64,000 nucleotides of DNA from Polaribacter haliotis (GCF_014784055.1 NZ_CP061813.1:1808001-1872000), one strand, 5' to 3'. Positions 46,268 through 54,794 are shown, counted from the stretch's first letter. Translations and numbers: made by a program. Notes: generated from the sequence alone by a model not told the origin.

Positions 46268-47914
46268 ATGCAATTTCTAACCTTTATAGGATTTACGGCT
46301 TTAGTGGCAATTATCGCTTATTTAAAAACAAGAAGCACAAAGGAAGATTCTTCAGATGGATATTTTTTAGGAGGACGAAGTTTAACAGCTGGAGTTATAG
46401 CTGGTTCTTTATTATTAACTAATCTATCTACAGAACAAATCGTTGGCTTAAATGGAGCTGCTTACGAAAGTGGATTATCTGTAATGGTTTGGGAGACATT
46501 AGCAGCAATTGCAATGGTAGTAACAGCCATGTTTTTATTACCAAGATACTTAAAAGGCGGTTTAACAACAGTTCCTGGGTTCTTGGCGAAAAGATTCGAT
46601 GTTACCACAAAAACACTTACCTCTGGATTATTTCTAACAGGTTATGTAGTTGTTCTGCTTCCTGTAATTTTATATTCTGGTTCTTTAGCCATTAGCGGAA
46701 TGTTCGATGTTCCTGAATTATTAGGTGTTACTCAAAAAGAATCTATTTGGATTTGTGTTTGGGGAATTGGAATTATAGGTTCTATTTATGCTGTTTTTGG
46801 AGGATTAAAAGCAGTTGCAGTTTCAGATTCTATTAACGCAATTGGTTTATTAATTGGAGGTATTTTAATTCCTATTTTTGGATTGATGATGATTGGAGAT
46901 GGAAGTTTGTTAGATGGTTTATCCATCTTAACAACAGAAAATCCAGATAAATTTAAATCTATGGGAGGAGAAGCAGATCCTGTTCCTTTTTATACGATTT
47001 TTACAGGAATGATGCTAGTTCAATTATTTTATTGGGGAACCAACCAACAGATTATACAAAGAGCTTTAGGAGCAAAAGATTTAAAAGAAGGGCAAAAAGG
47101 TTTATTATTAGCTTCATTTATAAAAATATTGGGGCCAATAATTGTTGTTTTGCCAGGTTTAATTGCTTTTCACTTATTTCAAGGGAATTTAGAATCTGCA
47201 GACAGTGCATATCCAGAATTGGTTAGAAAAGTATTGCCACAAGCTTGGGTTGGTTTCTTTGCTGCTGTTTTATTTGGTGCAATTTTAAGTTCTTTTAATA
47301 GTGTTTTAAACAGTTCTGTAACTTTATTTGGTATAGATATTTACAAACAGCACATCAACAAAGAGGCAGACGAAAAAACAGTAGTAAAATATGGTAAAAC
47401 ATTTGGAGTTATATTAGCAATTGCAGCGATGTTTATTGCTCCATTAATAGCAAATGCAGGAAGCTTATTTGATTATTTACAAGAAATTAACGGAATATAT
47501 AGTATCCCTATTTTAACGATTATTATTGTTGGTTACTTAACAAAATATGTTCCAGCAATAGCCGCTAAAATTGGTTTAGTTTCTGGATGTTTATTGTATG
47601 TAATGAGTCAATTTTTTATGCAACCTTATTTTGTAGATGCTGCAATGGAAGAAGCAAACATAAAAGGAATTACAGATGCAACAGAACTAGCTATTATTGA
47701 AGCACAAGCATATCCTCACTTTTTAGATGTTATGGCTATTTTATTCATTCTAAACGTAATTATTATGTTGATAATCGGAAAATTATATCCAAGAAAAGAA
47801 CCTTTTATTCAAGAATATACAAAACAAGTAGATATTACGCCTTGGAAATACACAAAACATGCTGGTATAGCTATTTGCTTAATTGTGGTTGGGGTTTATG
47901 TTTACTTTGCTTAA
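46268..47914 (+). CDS. Sodium:solute symporter, probable galactose/sugar uptake
   Basis: 548 residues, SSS family (vSGLT-like), cytoplasmic-membrane transporter with about 14 membrane helices. Signature-like stretch SLLLTNLSTEQIVGLNGAAYESG in helix 2 corresponds to the substrate/Na+ region of sugar symporters; YWGTNQQIIQRALGAKD and FGAILSSFNSVLNSS are the other family blocks. Last gene of the galactose operon, 123 bp after galT, followed by a terminator. It would bring monosaccharide from periplasm to cytoplasm after outer-membrane import. Specificity for galactose is inferred from position. Confidence 0.9.
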   Translation: MQFLTFIGFTALVAIIAYLKTRSTKEDSSDGYFLGGRSLTAGVIAGSLLLTNLSTEQIVGLNGAAYESGLSVMVWETLAAIAMVVTAMFLLPRYLKGGLTTVPGFLAKRFDVTTKTLTSGLFLTGYVVVLLPVILYSGSLAISGMFDVPELLGVTQKESIWICVWGIGIIGSIYAVFGGLKAVAVSDSINAIGLLIGGILIPIFGLMMIGDGSLLDGLSILTTENPDKFKSMGGEADPVPFYTIFTGMMLVQLFYWGTNQQIIQRALGAKDLKEGQKGLLLASFIKILGPIIVVLPGLIAFHLFQGNLESADSAYPELVRKVLPQAWVGFFAAVLFGAILSSFNSVLNSSVTLFGIDIYKQHINKEADEKTVVKYGKTFGVILAIAAMFIAPLIANAGSLFDYLQEINGIYSIPILTIIIVGYLTKYVPAIAAKIGLVSGCLLYVMSQFFMQPYFVDAAMEEANIKGITDATELAIIEAQAYPHFLDVMAILFILNVIIMLIIGKLYPRKEPFIQEYTKQVDITPWKYTKHAGIAICLIVVGVYVYFA

Positions 47915-47943
47915 ATAGGATATTATTATTCTAAAATATAGAT

Positions 47944-47979
47944 GTCCTGATAAATTTATTTTATTGGGACTTATTTTTT
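47944..47979 (+). terminator. Terminator of the galactose operon
   Basis: Stem GTCCTGATAAA / TTTATTGGGAC (two G-U pairs), five-base loop, followed by TTATTTTTT. 30 bp after the symporter stop. Confidence 0.75.
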
Positions 47980-48061
47980 GAATTCATTATTGAATAAATT
48001 GCAACGATTTTATTTAAGGAATAACTACCTTTAAATTTAATAAAATTACACCTCAGAAGTT

Positions 48062-48829
48062 ATGGATATAAAATTAGCAGTATTAATAGATGGCGATAAT
48101 ATACCATCTGCTTACGTAAAAGAAATGATGGAAGAAATTGCTAAATATGGCAATCCAACCATTAAACGTATTTATGGAGACTGGACCAAACCACACTTGT
48201 CTAAATGGAAAAACATGCTGTTAGAAAATGCCATTACTCCTATTCAACAATATGGTTATACAACTGGTAAAAACGCTACAGATTCTGCAATGATTATAGA
48301 TGCAATGGATATTTTATATTCAGAAAAAGTAGATGGTTTTTGCTTGGTTTCTAGTGATAGCGATTTTACACGTTTGGCAACTCGTTTGCGAGAAGCAGGC
48401 ATGAAAGTGTATGGTTTGGGCGAAAAGAAAACGCCAAATCCTTTTATTGTTGCTTGCGACAAGTTTATTTATATTGAAATCTTAAAACAAGAAGCCTCTG
48501 AAAATGAAGAAGAATCTACAGAAATAGAAAAAAATACTAAAAACAAATACGATAAAATAACTCAAAAAGAAATTAAATTTATAGCATCTACCATAGAAGA
48601 TGTTGCAGATGATGATGGTTGGGCATTTTTAGGTGATGTTGGTAGTTTACTCCAAAAGAAACAACCCAATTTCGATTCTAGAAATTATGGTTTTCAAAAA
48701 TTAACGCCTTTAATTAAATCGATAAATAATTTTGAAATCGAAAAAAGAGACACTTCTAAAGGAAGATTAAAACTTATTTATGTAAAGATTAAAGAAGTAA
48801 AATCTAAAAGGGAAAAAAGTAGTAACTAA
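48062..48829 (+). CDS. NYN-domain (LabA-like) protein with OST-HTH/LOTUS domain
   Basis: 255 residues, cytoplasmic. Residues about 1-145 are a NYN/PIN-like nuclease domain: VLIDGDNIPS with the first acidic cluster, TKPHLSKWKNML, ATDSAMIIDAMDIL and VSSDSDFTRLATRLREAG, where the Asp residues form the expected metal site. Residues about 170-245 are an OST-HTH/LOTUS-like RNA-binding domain (DDGWAFLGDVGSLLQKKQPNFD, RNYGFQKLTPLIKS). A metal-dependent RNase is likely but unproven. Monocistronic between two terminators. Confidence 0.88.
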   Translation: MDIKLAVLIDGDNIPSAYVKEMMEEIAKYGNPTIKRIYGDWTKPHLSKWKNMLLENAITPIQQYGYTTGKNATDSAMIIDAMDILYSEKVDGFCLVSSDSDFTRLATRLREAGMKVYGLGEKKTPNPFIVACDKFIYIEILKQEASENEEESTEIEKNTKNKYDKITQKEIKFIASTIEDVADDDGWAFLGDVGSLLQKKQPNFDSRNYGFQKLTPLIKSINNFEIEKRDTSKGRLKLIYVKIKEVKSKREKSSN

Positions 48830-48866
48830 AATTATTTCACTTTTAATAAAATGAAATATTATAAAC

Positions 48867-48899
48867 AAAAAAAAGCATCTCAATAAAGAGATGCTTTTT
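48867..48899. terminator. Bidirectional terminator between NYN gene and tRNA-Asp
   Basis: AAAAGCATCTC / GAGATGCTTTT, 11 perfect pairs, six-base loop, A run on one side and T run on the other. It serves the minus-strand tRNA (ends 48901) and possibly the plus-strand NYN gene. Confidence 0.9.
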
Positions 48900-48900
48900 G

Positions 48901-48974
48901 CGGTCTGGACGGGACTCGAACCCGCGACCCCCTGCGTGACAGGCAGGTATTCTAACCAGCTGAACTACCAGACC
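48901..48974 (-). tRNA. tRNA-Asp (anticodon GTC)
   Basis: Minus strand, 74 nt: acceptor GGTCTGG pairs CCAGACC, D arm TAGTTCAGCTGGTTAGA, anticodon arm CCTGC CTGTCAC GCAGG with anticodon GTC, T arm GCGGGTTCGAGTCCCGT, discriminator G. The CCA end is not encoded; the terminator follows at once. Confidence 0.97.
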
Positions 48975-48991
48975 GTTGCTATTAGCGGTGG

Positions 48992-49021
48992 CAAATATAT
49001 AATAGATTTTAATATCTACAA
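48992..49021 (-). promoter_or_regulatory. Promoter of tRNA-Asp
   Basis: Minus strand: TTG (49021-49019), 19-bp spacer, TATATTTG (48999-48992). Start of transcription would fall about 10 nt before the mature tRNA 5' end. Same TTG-N19-TAnnTTTG form as the galactose operon promoter. Confidence 0.8.
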
Positions 49022-49036
49022 ACAAAAAAATGATTT

Positions 49037-49957
49037 TTATTTAATTTTTTTTCTACTAATTAAATATTTTGTGAGAATTTGATTAAATCCAGAATGAATA
49101 TCTACAGGAACATAATCAATTTGATATTGTAAACATTTATTTTTCAATTCTTTAAAATAATTTTCTACAATTTCTTTGTATTTTTCTTGCACATTCTCTG
49201 CGTAGACATTTATTTCTTCTCCAGTTTCTAAATCGACAAATTTTTTGGGTGAATTGTCAAAATTGAAGTTTAATTCTGTTTTTCCATCGAAAGTGTGAAA
49301 TAAAACCACCTCGTGTTTGTTATATTTTAAATGACGTAAGGCTTCAAAAAGTGCTTCGTCGTCTTTAGAAGTTTGAAACATGTCTGTAAAAACAAAAATT
49401 AAAGAGCGTCTGTGAATTTTTTCAGCAATTTCGTGTAAATATTTATAAGTATCTGTAGTTGCACTCGATTTTGAAACCAATAATTGCTCTAATTGATGCA
49501 ATAACATCTTTCTATGGCGCTCACTACCCTTTTCTGGCGCATAATATTCATAAGAATCTGCATAAATACTTAAACCAACTGAGTCTCTTTGTTTTTTGAA
49601 AATTTCCATTAATGCAGCTGCTGCAACTGCAGAAAAACCGACCTTATTTAAAGAATCTACTGTTTGCTTTTTTACAACAGGATAATGCATTGAAGCTGAA
49701 TTATCTATAATAATATGACAACGCAAGTTCGTTTCTTCCTCATATTTTTTAGTGTAGAGTTTCTCTGTTTTTGCAAACAGTTTCCAATCGATATGTCGTG
49801 TGCTTTCGCCTTTATTGTATAATTTATGTTCGGAAAATTCTACAGAAAACCCATGAAACGGACTTTTATGCATTCCTGTGATAAAACCTTCCACCACTTG
49901 TTTTGCAAGGATATCTAAATTTTTAATTTCCGAAGATTGTACGTTTGATAAATCCAT
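49037..49957 (-). CDS. DUF58 (von Willebrand A-like) protein
   Basis: 306 residues, cytoplasmic. DUF58 block at residues about 35-85 (HGFSVEFSEHKLYNKGES, RHIDWKLFAKTEKLYTKKYEEE), then a VWA-like domain with the MIDAS start IIDNSASMHYP and later FVFTDMF. Such proteins accompany MoxR ATPases and are thought to help assemble metalloproteins or secreted complexes; the exact job is unknown. Its ATG is 2 bp from the stop of the upstream aminopeptidase gene, implying coupling; no MoxR gene in view. Confidence 0.88.
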   Translation of the reverse strand: MDLSNVQSSEIKNLDILAKQVVEGFITGMHKSPFHGFSVEFSEHKLYNKGESTRHIDWKLFAKTEKLYTKKYEEETNLRCHIIIDNSASMHYPVVKKQTVDSLNKVGFSAVAAAALMEIFKKQRDSVGLSIYADSYEYYAPEKGSERHRKMLLHQLEQLLVSKSSATTDTYKYLHEIAEKIHRRSLIFVFTDMFQTSKDDEALFEALRHLKYNKHEVVLFHTFDGKTELNFNFDNSPKKFVDLETGEEINVYAENVQEKYKEIVENYFKELKNKCLQYQIDYVPVDIHSGFNQILTKYLISRKKIK

Positions 49958-49959
49958 AC

Positions 49960-52518
49960 TTATTTTTTAATTTCTTGGGCTCTCGAAAGATTATCTGTTG
50001 TTTGCAGTAATTTTTTCTCTAAAATAGGATTGTAATTCGGATTTTCATCTAAAAATTTACTTAAAATTTCAAATGCTTCTTTTGATGAATAATTTCCAAT
50101 AGAACTTGCCAACCAACCTTTAGGAAAGAAAATATCTCCAGTTAATTGTACTTCTTCTAATTTTTCTAAAATAGATTTTAAATGTTTTGTAGAAGATTTT
50201 TGTCTTAAAGGATGATGTATGTTGTTCAAAGCACTTTGCACCCAAGATTCTTTTTCTCTGTTTTCTTTTTGTAAAAGTGATTCCATAAACGCATCTCTAA
50301 CATTTTCATCATTAGAAAGCGATGGTAACAACCATTTAAAACGCTCTAATCTGTCTAGATTTGAAATTCGGGTTTGCTGTTCTTCTAAAATTTCATTGGC
50401 TTTTGGATGCTTGAAAATTGCTAATTTCATTGCCAAAGAAGTGTAATCGTTTTCATTTAAAAAGAGGTTTTTGATATTTTTATCTTTCTTCCAAATTGTA
50501 TACAAATTGTTTACACCAACTTCTGAAAAAGCAATAGATTGATATAGCCCAAAAAGGGTTCTTTTGATATTTTTAGGCAACTCACTTTCTAATAAATTAA
50601 AAATTGAAGTTTCTGAATTCTTCTGAATATTATTTTGCTCTTCCTCATTTAAGAACGTCCAAAATATATGCTGAATTCTACCTGATAAATAACCAGTAAT
50701 TAGTTCGTTTTCTTCTTTCTGAACTGCCTCTAAATACACATTGTAGGTTTCTAATGGAGTGATTTCTCCATTCAACATATTTTCGTATAAATTTATATAT
50801 TGATATCCTCTTGAAACTTCATCTTTTATGTTTTTATAAGAATCTATTTTATCTTTATAAATAGGAAAAACACCATAACCAAATCCGTTTGTATTGTACA
50901 AAATTTGCCCTGGTTTAAAATCTTTTGTTGCTAAAGTAATATCAAAAGATTTACCCATATTCTTTATGTTAATGTTCTTTAAATATCCTCTTTCATCTAA
51001 CAATTGAATTCTAAAAGATTGCGTCCAAATTTTATCTGAACCATCTTCTGCTTTTTGATGAATAACAAACTTGGTAACGTTTCCTTTTTCATTTAATTCG
51101 ATTTCTTCATAAAAAACAGGCCTTCCAGCTGAATTCACCCAAACATCACTCCAATTTTTAATATCTCCAGCAGATTTTTTATCTAATATTGAAACCAATT
51201 CGTTCCAATCTGCATTTGAGTTCTGGTATGTTTTTATATATTCTTGAATTCCTTGTTGAAAAGCTTCTTCTCCCAATAAAAACTCCAATTGACGCATCAT
51301 AATTGGTGCTTTGTTGTAAATAATTCTCCCATATAAAGAACCCGCATTTTTTAAGTTTCCTAAATATTGGCGAATGGCATTTGTACCTTTTGTTCTGTCT
51401 TCTGAATACGCACTTGGGTAATGAGACATCATAAAACTTAAATCGTGATTTATCTCTGGAAAAACAGGATTCATAATTTTATCTGCCATAAAATTGGCAA
51501 AAACCTCTTTCATCCAAACATCGTTAAACCATTTCATGGTAACCAAATCGCCAAACCACATGTGTGAAGTTTCGTGTGCAATTAATTTTGCTCTGCTTAA
51601 TTTTCTATTTTGAGTCGCATTTTTATCTAAAAATAAAGAAGAAGCTCTGTATTGAATCGCACCAACATGTTCCATTCCACCATATTGAAAGGGCGGAATT
51701 GCTGCAAAATCCATCTTTTGAAACGGGAATTTTACTTGTGTATAACTCTTTAGAAAACCCAACGAATTTTGATGAATTTTGTATACTTCATCCACACTTT
51801 CATCAATTTTTTCTTGGTTGTTTTCTCTGTATAAAAAACGCATATCGAATGCACCCGGATTTTTAATTTCTTCCGTAAATTTTCCAGCGACAAAAGAAAA
51901 TAAATACGTGCTCATTAAATCGGTTTTCGCAAACGTGTGTTCTGTAAAACCATCTATTTCTAATGCGCTTTCTTCAAAAGCTCCACACAACACTTTCCAA
52001 TCTTTTGGCGCAGTTATTCTTAATTTATAATTTGCTTTTATATCTGGTTGATCGAAACAAGGAAACAAGGTACTTGCCCTATCTGGAACTAATAAAGTGT
52101 ATAAAAACTCTTCGTTTCTATTGAGAGAAATTTCTCCAGCATTAAAAAATATTTCGATTGAATTCGCTCCTTTTACAAGATGTTTTTTATCGATAATTAA
52201 ATGCTCTTTTTCGTGTTTTATTTCTAAAATTTGTCCATTTACTTTTAATGATTTTAAATGTGATTTTTCTTCATTAAAATCTAAAATTAAATCATTTTCA
52301 AGATTATTCAAAGTTAAATCTAACTGTAATTTAGAAGAAATTGGGCTCGTTTTTTCCTTTGGAATTTTAAAATCTAAATGATATAAAACGTCAGAAATTT
52401 GTTGTTTTCTTAATTGTGCTAATTCTAAAGAAATTCCTTTGTCGAGAATAATATCATCTTGTTTAGAAGTACAAGAAAAAATAAATAAAATAGATAAAAA
52501 GTAAAATGCTTTTTTCAT
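49960..52518 (-). CDS. M1-family zinc aminopeptidase, lipoprotein
   Basis: Removes N-terminal residues from peptides. 852 residues, lipobox FSC near residue 16. Zinc site HETSH: His315, Glu316, His319, and Glu338 exactly 18 residues on (HExxH-x18-E). The substrate N-terminus motif, usually GAMEN, reads GGMEH. N-terminal beta domain residues 20-210, thermolysin-like core 220-470, C-terminal helical domain to 852 (ends LLQTTDNLSRAQEIKK). Likely periplasmic or outer-membrane attached, nutritional peptide breakdown. Two base pairs before the DUF58 gene. Confidence 0.92.
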   Translation of the reverse strand: MKKAFYFLSILFIFSCTSKQDDIILDKGISLELAQLRKQQISDVLYHLDFKIPKEKTSPISSKLQLDLTLNNLENDLILDFNEEKSHLKSLKVNGQILEIKHEKEHLIIDKKHLVKGANSIEIFFNAGEISLNRNEEFLYTLLVPDRASTLFPCFDQPDIKANYKLRITAPKDWKVLCGAFEESALEIDGFTEHTFAKTDLMSTYLFSFVAGKFTEEIKNPGAFDMRFLYRENNQEKIDESVDEVYKIHQNSLGFLKSYTQVKFPFQKMDFAAIPPFQYGGMEHVGAIQYRASSLFLDKNATQNRKLSRAKLIAHETSHMWFGDLVTMKWFNDVWMKEVFANFMADKIMNPVFPEINHDLSFMMSHYPSAYSEDRTKGTNAIRQYLGNLKNAGSLYGRIIYNKAPIMMRQLEFLLGEEAFQQGIQEYIKTYQNSNADWNELVSILDKKSAGDIKNWSDVWVNSAGRPVFYEEIELNEKGNVTKFVIHQKAEDGSDKIWTQSFRIQLLDERGYLKNINIKNMGKSFDITLATKDFKPGQILYNTNGFGYGVFPIYKDKIDSYKNIKDEVSRGYQYINLYENMLNGEITPLETYNVYLEAVQKEENELITGYLSGRIQHIFWTFLNEEEQNNIQKNSETSIFNLLESELPKNIKRTLFGLYQSIAFSEVGVNNLYTIWKKDKNIKNLFLNENDYTSLAMKLAIFKHPKANEILEEQQTRISNLDRLERFKWLLPSLSNDENVRDAFMESLLQKENREKESWVQSALNNIHHPLRQKSSTKHLKSILEKLEEVQLTGDIFFPKGWLASSIGNYSSKEAFEILSKFLDENPNYNPILEKKLLQTTDNLSRAQEIKK

Positions 52519-52543
52519 TTAAATTGAATTTTTGAAATAATTT

Positions 52544-52939
52544 CTATTGAGCTTTAATTGGCGAACAAATTTCAATAATAAACCCATTATTATCTGTTAC
52601 ATAACCCACTTTTTGACCCCAAGGTTTTTCTCTTATAGGTTCAAATTCTTTTGCTCCAAAAGAAATCGCTTTTTTAAAATCTATTTCTATATTTTCTGAA
52701 GTAAAAGCTAATTCTATACCAAAAGGTTTTCTCGAAATTGAACTTTTGACAAAACCTTTTTTAAAATTAGAATTCCCCAATTCAAATGAAGCAAAAGCAA
52801 TGGTAGTTTCACCTGAAATTAACTCGCCATAATCTTTTTCTGGAGTCATAAATTTTTCAGAAAAACCAAAAACTTTTTTATAAAACTCAAGTGTCTCAAA
52901 CACACTTTCTACATATAATATAGTGTAAGCATACTTCAT
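52544..52939 (-). CDS. VOC (glyoxalase/bleomycin-resistance fold) protein
   Basis: 131 residues, two beta-alpha-beta-beta-beta repeats: YAYTILYVESVFETLEFYKKVFGF starts the first; IELAFTSENIEIDFKKAISFGAKE starts the second; WGQKVGYVTDNNGFIIEICSP ends it. Reaction unknown; this superfamily covers metal-dependent isomerases, dioxygenases and binding proteins. Separated by 25 bp from the aminopeptidase gene on the same strand. Confidence 0.85.
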   Translation of the reverse strand: MKYAYTILYVESVFETLEFYKKVFGFSEKFMTPEKDYGELISGETTIAFASFELGNSNFKKGFVKSSISRKPFGIELAFTSENIEIDFKKAISFGAKEFEPIREKPWGQKVGYVTDNNGFIIEICSPIKAQ

Positions 52940-52979
52940 ATATTAATAATTTAAAGTTATGTTATACAAAACACCTAAA

Positions 52980-53014
52980 ATAAAAAAAGGTTTAGCGTTA
53001 GCCAAACCTTTTTA
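52980..53014 (-). terminator. Terminator after trxA
   Basis: Minus-strand hairpin AAAAAGGTTTGGC / GCTAAACCTTTTT around TAAC (one unpaired base in the stem), followed by a T run. 24 bp after the trxA stop, before the VOC gene. Confidence 0.8.
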
Positions 53015-53037
53015 ATATTATAAAATGTTAATTGTTA

Positions 53038-53355
53038 CTATAATGCAGCATCAATTTTTCCTGTGTATGTGTTTTTTGGAGCAACACCTACTTGCTTATC
53101 TACAACTTCTCCGTTTTTAAAGATTAAAACAGTTGGTATGTTTCTTACTCCGTATTTTGCTGCAAATTCTTGGTTTGCATCTACATCTACTTTACCAACT
53201 ACAGCTTTACCTTCGTATTCTGCATGAATTTCATCTACAATTGGTCCAACCATTCTACATGGTCCACACCAAGCTGCCCAGAAATCTACCAATACTGGCT
53301 TGTCTGATTTTAATACTACTTCTTCAAAATTCGCGTCTGTTATTTCTAATGCCAT
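53038..53355 (-). CDS. trxA: Thioredoxin
   Basis: Cytoplasmic thiol-disulfide reductant. 105 residues, full length. Active site WCGPC in VDFWAAWCGPCRMVGPI at about residues 24-40, the cis-proline region VRNIPTVLIFKNG, and a charged C-terminal helix. Monocistronic: own promoter upstream and terminator downstream. Confidence 0.97.
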   Translation of the reverse strand: MALEITDANFEEVVLKSDKPVLVDFWAAWCGPCRMVGPIVDEIHAEYEGKAVVGKVDVDANQEFAAKYGVRNIPTVLIFKNGEVVDKQVGVAPKNTYTGKIDAAL

Positions 53356-53393
53356 TTTTTATATTTTTAAATTCTTATTTCAGTTTTATATTA

Positions 53394-53401
53394 CAAAAGT
53401 A
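53394..53401 (-). promoter_or_regulatory. -7 box of the trxA promoter
   Basis: Minus-strand TACTTTTG, full match to TAnnTTTG, 39 nt before the ATG. No clear TTG at the -33 position. Confidence 0.55.
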
Positions 53402-53454
53402 AACAATTTATTTAGGTTCTATATTTCTAAAAAATTACTTTTTACTATTTGTCT

Positions 53455-53489
53455 ATCAATTGTATTTATTATTACAATTGATTGTAACT
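53455..53489. repeat. Palindromic ATTGTAA cluster upstream of trxA
   Basis: ATCAATTGTA (53455-53464) and TACAATTGAT (53473-53482) are perfect 10-bp arms with an 8-bp spacer; a third copy makes TTACAATTGATTGTAA next to it. Possible regulator-binding site. Confidence 0.5.
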
Positions 53490-53524
53490 AATTATAATAT
53501 TAGCTGAATTTAATTTGAGTAAGC

Positions 53525-53613
53525 GCGTTAGGGATTGAGCGGTTTGTTTGAGCTCTTTTTTGTTTTTACAAAAAAAGCGAGTAGCGAAAGCCCGACCTTT
53601 TTAGGGAACGCCC
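53525..53613 (+). repeat. Interspersed repeat, copy A (downstream of metF)
   Basis: 89 bp beginning GCGTTAGGGATTGA and ending CGACCTTTTTAGGGAACGCCC-type end (53593-53613), with an inner hairpin CTTTTTTG / CAAAAAAAG. The reverse complement of copy B (54651-54732) shares both ends; the last 21 bases are identical. GC-richer than the neighbourhood. I recall similar elements scattered through flavobacterial genomes. Confidence 0.75.
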
Positions 53614-53621
53614 AAAATATT

Positions 53622-54578
53622 TTAAAATAATTCGGATGCTATTGCATGTACATTATCGCTTTTTCCCATAGAATAATAGTGCAAAACTGGTACTCCTGCC
53701 GCCAATAATTCTTTCGATTGCTGAATAGCCCACTCAATACCAACTTGGCGAACGTCTTTATTTGTCTTACAATTTTCGACAGACGAAATTAAAGTTTCGG
53801 GTAAATCGATTTTAAAAACTTGAGGTAATAATTGCAAATGACGCTTTACTGCAATTGGCTTAATTCCTGGAATAATTGGCACATTAATTCCGGCTTTTTT
53901 TGCAGCTTCTACAAACGCAAAATATTTCTGATTATCGAAAAACATCTGTGTAACTACGTAATCTGCACCAGCATCTACTTTTTCTTTTAAACGTTTTAAA
54001 TCGGTTTGTAAAGATGGTGCTTCTAAATGTTTTTCTGGGTAACCTGCAACACCAATACAGAAATCTGCTTTATTTGTAGACTCTATAACATCATGCAAAT
54101 ATTTTCCGCAGTTTAAATCGCTAATCTGTTTTACCAAATCTGTTGCATAATGATTCCCACCTTGATTTGGCGTAAAATATTTTTGATGACTCATGGCATC
54201 TCCTCTCAAAGCCATTACATTGTCGATTCCTAAATAATGGCAATCTACCAAAACGTATTCTGTTTCCTCTTTTGTAAAACCTCCACACAACACATGTGGC
54301 ACTGTATCTACATCGTATTTATGCTTAATTGCAGCACAAATACCTACAGTTCCAGGACGCATTCTGGTTATTTTTCGATCTAATAAACCATTGCCTTTAT
54401 CGATATAAACATACTCTTCTCTGGAAGTTGTAACGTCTATAAAAGGCGGATTAAATTCCATTAATGGGTCTATGTTATTGTATAAATCATTGATGTTATT
54501 TCCCTTTTTTGGCGGAATAATTTCAAATGAAAACAATGTTTTTCCGTCTGCTTTTTTAATGTGTTCTGTAATCTTCAT
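53622..54578 (-). CDS. metF: Methylenetetrahydrofolate reductase
   Basis: Reduces 5,10-methylene-THF to 5-methyl-THF, the methyl donor for MetH. 318 residues, FAD-binding TIM barrel: SFEIIPPKKG at about residues 17-26 with the catalytic Glu, DVTTSREEY, HVLCGGFTKEETEYVL, VMALRGD, YPEKH and DYVVTQMFFDNQKYF. On the same strand as metH but 234 bp downstream of it; interspersed repeats lie on both sides, so its co-transcription with metH is uncertain. Confidence 0.96.
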   Translation of the reverse strand: MKITEHIKKADGKTLFSFEIIPPKKGNNINDLYNNIDPLMEFNPPFIDVTTSREEYVYIDKGNGLLDRKITRMRPGTVGICAAIKHKYDVDTVPHVLCGGFTKEETEYVLVDCHYLGIDNVMALRGDAMSHQKYFTPNQGGNHYATDLVKQISDLNCGKYLHDVIESTNKADFCIGVAGYPEKHLEAPSLQTDLKRLKEKVDAGADYVVTQMFFDNQKYFAFVEAAKKAGINVPIIPGIKPIAVKRHLQLLPQVFKIDLPETLISSVENCKTNKDVRQVGIEWAIQQSKELLAAGVPVLHYYSMGKSDNVHAIASELF

Positions 54579-54586
54579 AATAGGCC

Positions 54587-54617
54587 TCCCTTAATCCCTC
54601 CAAAGGAGGGAAAATTG
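54587..54617 (+). repeat. Small palindromic element 1
   Basis: CCTCCCTTAATC followed by the hairpin CCCTCC AAA GGAGGG. A diverged copy lies in opposite orientation at 54795-54825. Confidence 0.5.
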
Positions 54618-54650
54618 TCGCGGGTATTTTATGTTATTAATACTTTATTT

Positions 54651-54732
54651 GGGCGTTCCCTAAAAAGGTCGCGCTTTACACTATATCTTTTTGCTGAAAA
54701 AGCAAAAAGGATGTCGTTTCAATCGCTAACGC
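54651..54732 (-). repeat. Interspersed repeat, copy B (between metH and metF)
   Basis: 82 bp, plus strand from GGGCGTTCCCTAAAAAGGTCG to TCGCTAACGC; inner hairpin CTTTTTGCT / AGCAAAAAG with loop. It is the inverted counterpart of copy A 1.0 kb away on the other side of metF. Confidence 0.75.
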
Positions 54733-54794
54733 TACTTGTTTAGCAACTTTATTCATCATCAAAACTCTTTGCAAACTAATTTACACAAGAGTGT

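Noticed and set aside
48843..49082. Short open frames of about 60 codons across the tRNA-Asp locus on both strands
   Set aside because: They run through the tRNA and its terminator; no coding signal.
53525..53613. Copy A as a simple metF terminator
   Set aside because: It has an inner hairpin but shares both ends with copy B, so it is better described as a repeat element; termination may be a side effect.
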